A DNA stretch of 23,251 bases from Dipetalonema caudispina (taxonomy: Eukaryota > Nematoda > Chromadorea > Rhabditida > Onchocercidae). The notes beneath the pieces are model-generated. The model searched no databases. It saw nothing but the letters and a program-made list of their open reading frames with translations, and was not told the DNA's origin. The stretch lies in assembly GCA_013365325.1 (NCBI GenBank), contig JABVXV010000594.1, forward strand, positions 1 to 23,251, written 5' to 3'. Positions 1-9,783 of the stretch are shown here, in pieces; the stretch's first letter is position 1, and each line of letters starts with the position of its first letter. The position numbers and the translations under genes were made by a program.

Positions 1-117
<117 letters not shown>

Positions 118-133
118 TGAAGAAGAAGAAGAA

Positions 134-2236
134 AAGTTATCTGAAAAATTCGTCAAAGAGAGAAAAAAAGATATTTATTGAAAATTTGTAAAGATCTGAG
201 GTAATACAACTTGGCATATTTATAGAGAGAAGAAAAACTATTAGGAAGACAAGGTAGAGGTTAATTGATATTTGAGATAATCGGTTACGAGATAGAAGAT
301 AAAAGTGCATAAGTAATTCGAGACTTTATAAAAATAAAGTATGACAAACTTTGCTATGTATCATTTTACTACAGTAGTAAAAAATTTTTCGTTTAAAAGA
401 ATTTTTTTTTTTTGTTTTTTAAAGTATGGATAATCTTTTGCTGAAAGGATAATTCTTAAAAAAAAAAAAACAAACAAAAACAAATGTATGAATTTCAAGT
501 ATAGAATAAAATATTTGACATAGGATGAAGATATTTTGAAAAAGGTAAAATCGTTTAATTTTTACTTTAAATTAATTTCAATACTTTAATGTTTTTTTTT
601 TTTTGCATTATTTTTGATAGATAAAATTTGTAAAAAACTAAGAAAATTTATCGGTTGAAAATATCAAAAGTACGAATGAGTGCAAATATACAGGTGAAAA
701 TTCAACTGATTGATTGGTAAAATCATTTTGCTCTCGTAGTCAGTCAAACATTGTTTTCAATTTTAATTTGTTTTTAAATTTTAACTTCCTTTTTCTACTT
801 TTCTCAGGGAAGTTATACCCGGAAAAAGTTTGATGACATTGAATGAGCGCATCGTATTCAATCATTTTTCTTCAAATATTTGAAAACGCGAAAAATATAG
901 ATTGCTTGAAAATAATTGCTTGATTCACTAATTAGACTAAAATTTTCAATTTGATGAATTGAAAATTTTCCAGCATCTTACATCGCAAAGAAATTTCTTA
1001 CTCTCAAAATATTTTCAAATATTGTTATAAAACAAAATCAGTGGAAGTTTCAAGTTATTTATTTAGAATAATTAATAATAATTAGTTTATGGTTTAAAGC
1101 ATAATAAATTAGAAGCAAAATATTGTTGTTGCAGAAAACTTTTGAAAATCTGAATTATTTTAGCATTGCTTGAATTCACCATACGTCGGAAAAAAAAAAA
1201 TACACTATCGAGATGAAGAGAAGCAAACAACTTTTTTAAAGTGTTGAAAAATGTTTAAGCATAAAATTGCTATTGAAATTTAACCTGAGAAATATAAATG
1301 ATACCTAATAGTATTTTAAAATTTTCCTACAGTGCAGCAATTTTTAGCAATGCCTTCGGCTATATGTCTTTAAGTGAGCAAAATTTTTGTTTTCTCAAAA
1401 ATGATGACGAAAATATTGTAAAATAAACAGGAAGAATTATTTCAATTTAATAATTTTCACAACTTGTTTACTTTTTCTCTTTATGCCTTTTGCATACATA
1501 TGAATGAATAAAATTTGATAAAGCAATAATGTAAAAATTTAATTTTGATTAGCATAACATTTTACTTATTCTTGTTCTTTTTCTCAATTCGGAAACATCT
1601 GTTCAGGGGGTAAATTTTCTAACTAAATTTAAATTGCAAAATAAAATAAATAGAACATTTCAAATAAATGAATAGGCGCAAATGTATTTATTGTCCATCT
1701 AAATGACTTCCATCTGTCCACTCTTATTTTCATAATCAAAATTGATTGAACAAATTCTTTTTTTTTTTTTTTTTTCACAAAGTTAAGGAAATTTTTTAAA
1801 ATAATCCATAATATGAAGTAATCAAATTACTTCAATTTTCTTATTTTTTAAAAGTTCATAAAATAACAAAAGAAAAAAAAAAATTTGTAGTAAAATGTAT
1901 TCATTTCAAACATATGTTGAATGAAATATTCGGCTAAATCAAAAGATTCACTTCATTTTATTGCTAACAGAATTAAAAAGCAAAATTTTAACATTGGTAT
2001 AAATCTATAAAACAAATTCAGTTTTCCTTTTTTTCTTTTTTTTTTTTTTTTTTTCAATAGTTATGGCAAGACAATAAAGAGAAAAAATTGTTTCAAAAAT
2101 TGAAGTAATCAATAATTTTGATCATAAAAAAGTTGAAGAATTTTGTTGTGTGAAATAAATCATTCTTCAATTGTAAAATATGATGTGTGAAATTGAAACG
2201 ACAAATTGAAGAATGAAAAAATATTTTAGAAAGAGT
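134..2236. other. Gene-free AT-rich DNA
   Basis: No open frame with coding-like composition and matching splice sites was seen on either strand. A short frame around 1331-1424, after an acceptor-like TTTCCTACAG, stays open for about 30 codons but has no partner exon. Notable low-complexity runs are T18 at 1758-1775 and T19 at 2036-2054. Confidence 0.6.
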
Positions 2237-2257
2237 GAGAGAGAGAGAGAGAGAGAG
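2237..2257. repeat. (GA)n microsatellite
   Basis: About ten GA dinucleotides followed by a G-rich stretch. The short open frames crossing it on both strands are translations of the repeat (RERERER or SLSLSL) and not genes. Confidence 0.95.
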
Positions 2258-3309
2258 GGGGAGGAATAGAATTATTTTAGGAAATAAAAATAGGGTAAAA
2301 AAAAATGGTAAGACCTTAAACTTCAACGAATCAAATATCCATTTTCTTTTTTGTCGTGCTTTTTTTTTTTTTTTTTTTTTATTTCTTTTTCAAACAATAT
2401 TACCTTCCTGTTGCATTTTTCGTATCAAATTTTTCTTGTTGAAAAAATTTAACCCTATTCTAAAAATTTGACCTATTCCTATTTTAAATCATTTGCTATC
2501 GTAGCAATATGATTTTCAACATCACTAAAGTTGAGCTAATCGATATTGGTAACCTATTCTGCAAACATTTTATACATAAATTGATATCGAATTGTATACT
2601 TTCTCAAATTTCGAGTCAGATTTATTTTTCCAAAATCAAATTTTAATAATTTATTAAAATTGAGCAGTAATATTTCAAATAATGAATGAGAGCAATGGGA
2701 ACTATTACCAATGCTGATGCAGTAAACTTTATTAAATATATGTTAGATATGATTGAAATATTACCTGCTAAGCTGTATACTATTGCTTGGTCAGTTTCTT
2801 ACTTAATATCAAATGCAAATTTGCAAATTTGCATTTTATTTGCCAATTTGAAAATTAAACAGCTATTTTGCCTTTTATAAATTTTTCTTTTTCTTCAATA
2901 AATTTTTATTTAAAAATAACTGCATTATTTTACTGTAAGAAAATAAAGGAGAAAAAAAAAAAAGTTCCCAAATGAGTTGTAGTTTGATTTATAAATAAAA
3001 AAAAAATAATAAGGGCAAGAAATTAAATAAATCGAAAAACTTCAAAATAAGTAAATGGATGGATAGATTAAAACTGTAAATATGAAATGTAAAATAGATT
3101 AACGAATGCTTGTAAGTGTTGAATGTATAATTAGTTAAATAAATGAATCAATGAAGTGTAAAAAATAAATAGTACTGAATCATTCATTAACAATTTCATC
3201 ATTTATATCCTATCAAATATTTGTCGTAAATTTTATTTAATTAAAAAAAAAAAAATTTCACAACAAAATATGAATCATAAAAATGGAATTTTTTTTTTTC
3301 CTTCCACAG
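2258..3309. other. Gene-free AT-rich DNA
   Basis: Contains a T21 run at 2360-2380. A 64-codon open frame on the + strand at 2686-2880 begins with a fairly balanced amino-acid composition for some 35 residues, then turns into AT-rich sequence. No coherent exon could be built from it, so it is not called. Confidence 0.55.
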
Positions 3310-3432
3310 ATATTTGTTGCTATTTTAGTGAGGCAAGCATTAAAATTATACTTTGTTAAGCGTAAACTGAAAAACTATCACTTAGTACAGCGGAAAACAC
3401 GTAATGAAAGCATTAAAAACGTGAAAATGTAG
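3310..3432 (+). other. Candidate orphan terminal exon
   Basis: A good acceptor (T-rich tract ending CCTTCCACAG, AG at 3308-3309) is followed by 40 open codons and a TAG stop at 3430-3432. The predicted peptide is basic and free of the poly-F or poly-K stretches typical of noise frames here (for example VRQALKLYFVKRKLKN). No upstream exon of matching phase was found and I do not recognise the peptide. An open frame of this length is expected by chance several times in the window, so this is only a candidate. Confidence 0.12.
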
Positions 3433-3525
3433 TGATAAAATCTAACATTTCTGTCGTTAACGTTGAAATACACGTAGATAACTATATCGTTAACGTTAAT
3501 TAATCAGTAGTAAATAGGACAACGT
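3399..3525. promoter_or_regulatory. ACGT-rich cluster A
   Basis: Six ACGT tetranucleotides in 127 bp (3399, 3419, 3460, 3472, 3493, 3522), where about one per 500 bp is expected at this composition. An exact 11-bp direct repeat, TCGTTAACGTT, lies at 3454-3464 and 3487-3497, 33 bp apart, each copy with the palindrome CGTTAACG. A regulatory role is inferred from the clustering alone. Confidence 0.3.
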
Positions 3526-3623
3526 GATCTGTTGGAAATAAAAGTGTATGATAGTAATGGTACTTCAATTAATTAGCAATTTTACATGATGGACAAATGT
3601 TTTGGCTTATTTAGCTCAAAATA

Positions 3624-3671
3624 ATGGTCATCCATCACAAGGCATCCACTCAAAGTTACTTGTGTAGTAAT
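3624..3671 (+). other. Candidate short first exon (16 codons)
   Basis: An ATG at 3624 opens 16 codons of balanced composition (MVIHHKASTQSYLCSN) ending exactly at a good donor, AAT|GTAAGTG, in phase 0. It could be an alternative first exon of the gene starting near 9624, since exons 4, 5 and 6 of that gene all accept phase 0. No direct support links them. Chance is a live alternative. Confidence 0.12.
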
Positions 3672-3679
3672 GTAAGTGT

Positions 3680-5600
3680 TTGTCATAAGATTATAAAATT
3701 TTCTTTTTTTTTTAAATTTATGTCAAAGTATGAATCACAAAAATGAAATTCAATGTCGAAAAACTAAAAGCAATACGATTTTTTTTTTTTTTTTCTTGGA
3801 ATATGAAAATTATGAAAATGTTTGTATTTCTGTATATGTTTGTAAACTAAATTGTTACTGTTCCGAGAATTTCAACAAAAATCGTTAGGAATTGGTGGAA
3901 TAAAAAATTGTAAACAAACATGTAAGTTAATAAACAGCAGACTGATTGATATATATGTTAGCAATAGATTCATTTTTCAAAGTTTTTTTTTTTTTTAAAA
4001 AAAAAAGAAAAAAAGCGAAATAAGCAACTTTTAAGTAAAAAATTGGACAGTGGTAAGAAAAAAAAATTTAACTATTTCGTTTTGCTGTTTTGCTGAATCC
4101 AAATGTTATACTTTAAAAAAAAAAAAAAAAAAAAAAAAAACGAAGGTGAGTATTCGTTCAAAAGTGGCTATATACTTGAAAAAAAAAAAAAGTAAAAATG
4201 AACGAACAAATTTTGCATTGAAATTTTAACATGAAAAAGAAAAAATATGTGCGATACATAAAATCTATTGAATCATATTTCTGCAATAATCGTTGTTTTT
4301 TTTTTTTTTTTTTTTTGAAACTCTGACGATGAAAATAATTGTTTGATAGCAATTATTGTTGCAATCCAATCAATTTTAATGTCCAAAAAAATATAATGAT
4401 TCTTACAATTTTTACATATTTTTCCGTACAATTCCGGTTGTGTTGAAAAGAAATCACAACTTTTTTAGTCAGAAATTGCCGGTTTTTTTTTTTTTTTTTT
4501 TTTTTATCAAATCTTACCACTCGTTGGGATAATCTTAACTTTTCTTTTCAGTACTTATTCATTGTTAATCAATTATTGGCTGTAATAATATCTAATGTTA
4601 ATATTTCATTATTAATTTCAAGTATTTAATCTTAACATTTAGATAATTGATTTGAATTTTGAATGTATGTTGCACAGTTTACTACAATACTGTGAAATTT
4701 TTCATGCAAATATCCATATATATCGCTTAATTAATAATTGCCGATAGTTACATTACATGTCAATATATTCCACTGTTATGCAATATTCTGAATTTCATGA
4801 AACTTAAATAATATTTGTTTTTCTGTAATTTACACTTGAATTTCAATATAAACAAGTCACCAGAATTTCTTTTCTAAACTGAGCGATTTGCAGATTTAAC
4901 TTAATTTAGCCTCATTTTAATATACACTAAAATTAATGTCACACATTCTTGTTTTAATTAAATGGCATAAATTTTTATGGGAATGCTAAAGTTTCAATTT
5001 CTGCATAAAATAAGAGCAATATCAAATGATGATTAAATGAAATATTGAGCATAAATATCTGTCACTGATGAAATTTCAACAAAAAGAAAGAAAAAAAGAA
5101 AATTCTTTTAAGAAAGAAATTTATTGGTAAAGTTTCAACGAATAAATCTGATTAATTTTTATTAAAAATTTATGACATACCAAATAAATGTTCAAACTAT
5201 TCAACTCTTCCGCATACATTGTGATGGATAAAAACAATCAATTTACAAATTAATCATTAACATGCATGAAATGGTAGTATAATGTAAAATAAAACTAACA
5301 AATTTAAATTAGATTTGAAACAAAATAAAATCAAGCATTCATTTCTATTCATGAAAACAGAATTCGTTGACTCAGAAAAATTAATTACATTCCAATGATA
5401 TAATACATCGAAATGTAGTCAATAAAAACCATGAAAATTCCGCTCCTGTTTCTGCATCTCAAATATTCGGACATTGTGATGACCACAAACCTAAGTAGCG
5501 ATGCGAAAATTAGTTTGCATTATTGAAACCATGCGTTAAATGTATGTACTGAACTTTTTTTTTTTCTAAATAATGTTTCAGTTCTTCCAAATATTCCTAA
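3680..5600. other. Gene-free AT-rich DNA with long homopolymers
   Basis: No supported exon on either strand. Holds some of the longest homopolymers in the window: A26 at 4115-4140, T21 at 4296-4316 and T23 at 4483-4505. The minus-strand open frame over 4158-4352 is built from such runs and is not a gene. Confidence 0.6.
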
Positions 5601-5605
5601 AACAA

Positions 5606-5666
5606 TACAGTACTGTAATAATTACCGTACTTATATTGTACAGTACGACTTATTCAGTACGGTAAT
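5606..5666. other. Dyad-rich GTAC element
   Basis: A perfect 12-bp palindrome, TACAGTACTGTA (5606-5617), is followed at once by an 11-bp perfect inverted repeat: ATTACCGTACT (5621-5631) and AGTACGGTAAT (5656-5666), separated by 24 bp. The spacer itself contains GTACAGTAC. GTAC occurs four times within about 50 bp. It could be a protein-binding array or a small hairpin. Confidence 0.6.
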
Positions 5667-5933
5667 CTTTCTAAAGTATGATTAGAATTATAAATATGCT
5701 ACAACTACTGTTATCACTACTGTTACTATCATATAGACCCAATCACATCCCTAAAATTGTTTTGATTTTAAAACTTCAAATATAGTACTTCAATAAGATT
5801 AAAATTAAATGTGCCACTTAAGAAGTGTAATTCGAAAAAATTTTTTCGATATTTTATTTTCCAATTAACAGATTTGTTGAACAATTTTTTTGTAAATTAG
5901 ATGATAAAATAAATTTTTACAACCTTCAATAAG

Positions 5934-6133
5934 ATGGTCACGGAAAGGGTCATCGTCGGACAAATGGCTATCTTATCGGGGAAAGGAAGGAAAATTTTGA
6001 AAACAATGAAATGCTGAAAAGAAGGATTGCCATCTAAATGGACAGCTGGATGATGGAATAGCGGCTATCGGCCTTTTGTTACCAAAATTATGGGCTAAGC
6101 ATTTTACGGAACCGATCAACGAAAGTGGTCTTT
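5934..6133. other. GC-rich islet of unknown nature
   Basis: About 42% G+C over some 180-200 bp, against roughly 22-25% around it. Three overlapping frames are open with coding-like composition: + strand ATG at 5934 (27 codons to TGA), a second + strand frame of about 41 codons ending in TAA at about 6133, and a minus-strand frame of more than 50 codons. None has a start, stop and splice sites that together make a gene. It could be a decayed gene, an inserted foreign fragment, a non-coding RNA or a regulatory island. Confidence 0.5.
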
Positions 6134-6139
6134 AAATAG

Positions 6140-7157
6140 AACAATTCTCACTTAGTTTCTAATATTACCCACGCCATTACTATAAATCATCGTTTTAAGC
6201 ATCTTAAATTACCTCTTGGTTATTATGCAAGTTTTTCTTGAAAATTTGAAAATTTGAAAATAATAATCAAAATGTTTATAATAGAAAGTAAAACTTATTT
6301 TTCCAGTAATGACTCTGAAATGACCAAACATCTAATTTATTGACCAATTGAGATTCATTCCTGTATTATTCAACTTGATCCACTTTCCTCTTCTTTTCTT
6401 TTCCACAATTTCTCATTTTCTATTTTCCTGATCTAATTCGACTAATTGATTGATAAATGTACTAATTGATTACATGATTAACTGATTACTAATCATTTTC
6501 ATATTCAATAACTGTTATTCTGTCAGGAAATTTTCACTCTATGTACATTGAATATAAATTATTTGAAATTATAATATAAAGTAAATTATCATCACAGTGA
6601 TCGAAACATTGTAATATCTATAATAATATAATTAAATATATATTTATGTATATATATTAAATTAACCATAATACAAACAGATTTCGATATATAGAAAAAA
6701 TATTTCTGTGCTTCAATCTATTTTCAAATATTATTTCCTACTCATTAAAATCTTTAATAATTACGGATAATTAATTGATGTTCTTTCGCTTAAATTTAAC
6801 AAAACAAACTATATTGTTCAACAATTTCATTCAATGATTCCAAAGGAAAAAATTCAACTTCTTTCAATTGCTTTAGAGTTAAAATTTTCATTTTAATTTT
6901 TTGCCGATTAAAATTTCGTCGTAAATTTTTCCTACATTTAAAATGAGCCAAAATTCTGTACCAGAATGATTTTCACATATTTGGTAAAAATTTTGAAACA
7001 TTTATTGTCCAAAACTTGATATTATTTTCATTTTTCATTTCTGTAAAATATTAAGTGAAATCAATTATCACTGATAATGAATTAATTGAAATCAATTAAG
7101 TTTAAATTAAGATTCTTATTTAACCAATTTATGAAAACTAGAATTTAATTAATCATT
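6140..7157. other. Gene-free AT-rich DNA
   Basis: Ordinary AT-rich intergenic sequence with short repeats such as GAAAATTT at about 6240-6260. No supported exon, RNA gene or dyad was seen. Confidence 0.55.
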
Positions 7158-7345
7158 TTATTCATTTCGTTTAATTCCATTTATTCATTCATTCAATCAT
7201 TCAGTCAACTCTTTTATCCATTTATTCATTCATATTCACTTATTCATTCAGTTCCATTTATTCATTCATTCATTCATTTCAGTTCAGTTCAATTCAATTC
7301 AATTCAGTTCAATTCATTTGCTTATTCATTCCATTCAACGATGAT
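7158..7345. repeat. ATTC-type microsatellite with TTCAG/TTCAA pentamers
   Basis: Degenerate ATTC tetranucleotide repeats pass into eight pentamers, TTCAG or TTCAA with a final TTCAT, at 7278-7317, then back to ATTC. The switch of unit length within one tract suggests slippage and spread of a point-mutated unit. Confidence 0.9.
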
Positions 7346-7439
7346 GCTATCGGAAGTTAAATTTTAATTTCGTTAAGCTTTTTTCCTTCTTTGGCGGTCA
7401 AAATTTTTCAAAATTATATCCGATTAAAGTGGTTCGATC

Positions 7440-7545
7440 TTCTTTCTCTCTCTCTCTCTCTCTCTATCTCTATCTTTCTGTTCCCTTTCTTTTTCCCTTT
7501 CCCTCTCTGTCTACTTTATATATCCTCCCCTTCACTCTCTTCCTC
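7440..7545. repeat. (CT)n and polypyrimidine tract
   Basis: A (TC)n run at about 7445-7465 leads into about 80 bp of almost pure pyrimidine. It accounts for the 76-codon open frame that crosses it, which translates to LSLSLS followed by F/P-rich sequence and is not a gene. Confidence 0.9.
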
Positions 7546-7620
7546 ATATCCACATAATCACCGGTCATTTCTTACAATGTCTGTCACTGCATCGTATAGT
7601 ATTGATGGTCGATTGATGTG

Positions 7621-7691
7621 ACCAATGGAAGGGCGCCAATTGTTGTGGTCAAAAGAACAATAGGAAGTAAGGAATAGTTTCACGGGCGTGG
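7621..7691. promoter_or_regulatory. Promoter-like motif group
   Basis: In 71 bp of relatively GC-rich sequence lie two CCAAT boxes (7622-7626 and 7636-7640), an E2F-like TTGGCGCC on the minus strand (7632-7639), a Runt-type TGTGGT (7644-7649) and a KLF/SP-type GGGCGTGG (7684-7691). These motifs are recognised from general knowledge. It lies about 1.9 kb upstream of the first coding exon and just left of ACGT cluster B. Promoter function is inferred. Confidence 0.3.
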
Positions 7692-8191
7692 ATTACGTTG
7701 TTTACACGTCAATAGTCAATCTTATTTCCTCATTTTATGTCTCATTTTCTTTGAGGAAGCGTACATCCACGTAAACCTACAATATTTGTTACGTAAAAAA
7801 CAAATTTAATCAGTTTCATGCTAAAAAAACATCCCAGAATTATTCCCATTTACGTAATGTTATTGTTGCTATTTTCACGCAGGTAACCTTATGTTGCTTT
7901 CACGTACGTTTCTTATTTCTGATATCTTTAGCGGTAAAAAAAAACATCGGGATATTAATTTTTTTTTTAATAAGGCAATGATTAAACCATTCTTTTACAT
8001 GGCAAAGGTTAAAGGTTCACACAGATTTATGTTGTTACGTAAAAAAAGAAAAAAATGGGTAGTAAATTTTAGAATTATTAGAGTTTAGTTGTTATCAAAC
8101 TATGCTCATATCCTTTTTTTTTTTTTTTTTGTAAGTGATATAGTAGCGTTTTTACCTACATACAAACCGTATTTTCTAAATGTTAGTAATA

Positions 8192-8207
8192 TTTCACGTA
8201 CGTGAAA
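8192..8207. promoter_or_regulatory. Perfect 16-bp palindrome TTTCACGTACGTGAAA
   Basis: Perfect dyad inside cluster B, with two overlapping CACGTA/TACGTG half sites. Its left 12 bases are repeated exactly at 7898-7909. It could be a dimeric transcription-factor site. Confidence 0.55.
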
Positions 8208-8277
8208 AGCTTGTACGTATTTTCTAAGTATTAACCAGTATCTTTCCTTATGCTGTCTGAGGAGCAATACGTATATT

Positions 8278-8301
8278 ATATATATATATATATATATATA
8301 T
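8278..8301. repeat. (TA)n microsatellite
   Basis: About twelve TA dinucleotides, within cluster B. Confidence 0.95.
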
Positions 8302-8498
8302 CAGTTGCTTTTTTTTACAATTTTTATCAAGAATTACGTGAAGTTACGTGTGGAATTGTAGTTGAAAATCTTTTATTTATCCAACTTTTTCACTTAAATA
8401 TATTCGATAAGAAAAGTTATGTGATACGTGAAAAAAAAAATTCACATTGTCGTATTTTTCTCAGATGATCATAATGTTTTGCAATTTTGCACAAAAAG

Positions 8499-8514
8499 CT
8501 TCGTGATCACGAAG
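8499..8514. promoter_or_regulatory. Perfect 16-bp palindrome CTTCGTGATCACGAAG
   Basis: A second perfect dyad, with CGTG and CACG arms around a central TGATCA. It lies 307 bp right of the first palindrome and 10 bp left of another CACGT. Confidence 0.5.
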
Positions 8515-8731
8515 AATTCCTTCACGTTTAAACTTTATTTAATCGATTAAATTCTGATAAATTCAAAAAAAAAGAAAAGCATAAAATAAGTTGACAAATT
8601 TTGCTAAATTTACAACTTAACTTTAATAAAACTACAAATTTACAACTTTTTTCCTCTTAATTTTTCATAAAAAAAAATCGAATTTTTTAATTTTTTTCAT
8701 AAAAAAAGCCTTTTTCGTTGGCAAAAAACGT

Positions 8732-8858
8732 ATGCGACACGAATTAAAATTCAATCAAATTTTTTAATTTCAAATTTTATCTTAATTCAATAAATGCGAA
8801 AATTGATGATATTTTTTGATGTATTTCAAAAAAAAAAAAAAAAAAAAGGGAAATCCAT

Positions 8859-8890
<32 letters not shown>

Positions 8891-9547
8891 AAAGGAAAGG
8901 AAAAACCTGTTCAATTAGATGGATGAAAATGATTATGTTTAAAGATAAGTTGAAATTACAAATGAAATTTGACATCCTTTTTTTTTTTGTCTTTCCTTTT
9001 CTTTTACATTTTCCCTTCTCCTTTTCCTTTTTTTTTTTTTTTTTTTTTTGTTTTATTTCGTCTATAGATAAGTTTTGTTTGATTTATCGGTTAGATGAAT
9101 GATTTTTTCGATTGCTCTTTCCTTTTCCTTTTTTTCATTTTCCCTCTTTTATTTTAACTCTTTTCATTTTTTTAAATGCATTCATTTAAAATTGTATTAG
9201 AAATTTACCATCAATTATCATTTTCAAAAAAGAGAAAAAAAAAAAAGAAAAAAGAAATTGTTGATCATATGATATGTATAGTAATAGTGAAGTAATTTTT
9301 TCTTTTCAAATTTCATTTTTTTTGTTTATTATATTCGAACAAAAAACTATTATCAGCAAATAATTGCAAAAAAAAAGATAATATTTTAGTTTAGTAAATT
9401 TCAATTTTCGCAATTAATTTTGTTTACTTTTAAAATTTTAATCATTTTTCATTTCTATCAATGCTAATCTAATGTAAAACATGAGATAATGCTGAAAATT
9501 CATCATGCATTATGATGGATGACATGTAAAAAGTATAATTTTTCAAA
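8732..9547. other. Low-complexity upstream flank
   Basis: Dominated by A20 (8828-8847), A24 (8865-8888) and T22 (9028-9049) runs. The 102-codon open frame at 8794-9102 is mostly poly-K and poly-F and is not a gene. The flank just before the first coding exon shows no TATA-like motif that stands out from the AT background. Confidence 0.6.
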
Positions 9548-9623
9548 ATGAATGTTTGAATTTTCGCATAAATTAGCAATTTTCAAACTAATTAATCTAA
9601 AAATTATAATTGATAAAGGAAGG

Positions 9624-9783
9624 ATGAATGATCCATACGGTGTTTTTATCAATTCACGATCAACGACCCTTTCATTGAATCGTTATAATGAACGAAAACG
9701 TGGTCATAATGAACGAAAGCATGATGATGTATTGATGAATTTGAGTTCAGAAAGTGATGATGAATTTTCTGATTATCATAAAG
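9624..9783 (+). CDS. rgs-7: Exon 1, residues 1-53
   Basis: Starts at ATG 9624 and ends at AAG|GTATGT, leaving one base over. It encodes MNDPYGVFINSR, a basic stretch (NERKRGHNERKHD) and an acidic tail, SSESDDEFSD. An overlapping 3-codon upstream frame (9548-9559) and the in-frame ATG at 9552 lie just upstream. I chose 9624 because composition becomes coding-like only there. Confidence 0.75.

Larger units (their letters stand above)
7695..8731. promoter_or_regulatory. ACGT-rich cluster B
   Basis: Seventeen ACGT tetranucleotides in 1,037 bp, against about two expected at this composition. They start at 7695, 7706, 7769, 7791, 7852, 7902, 7906, 8037, 8196, 8200, 8215, 8269, 8336, 8346, 8426, 8524 and 8728. 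Many sit in TTACGTAA-like (PAR-bZIP/CES-2 type) or TACGTG (bHLH-PAS type) contexts. The 12-mer TTTCACGTACGT occurs twice (7898-7909 and 8192-8203). Its position 0.9-1.9 kb upstream of the first coding exon makes an enhancer or promoter the simplest reading. The open frames here at 7891-8088 and 8250-8468 do not look coding. Confidence 0.4.

Noticed and set aside
2093..2471. Overlapping open frames on both strands, 77 and 78 codons
   Set aside because: Built from the GA/CT repeat and poly-T runs; composition is F/L/S or R/E repeats.
2686..2880. 64-codon + strand frame with a balanced first half
   Set aside because: No splice partner of matching phase, ends in AT-rich sequence, and frames of this length are common here by chance.
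5934..6133. Endosymbiont (Wolbachia) insertion or transposase remnant as explanation for the GC islet
   Set aside because: No recognisable bacterial or transposase motif, terminal repeat or target duplication; kept only as one open possibility in the finding.
7391..7621. 76-codon + strand frame
   Set aside because: Crosses the (CT)n polypyrimidine tract; only the last 15 codons look coding and they end at TGA with no donor.
8794..9102. 102-codon + strand frame, the second longest in the window
   Set aside because: Mostly poly-K and poly-F from long A and T runs.
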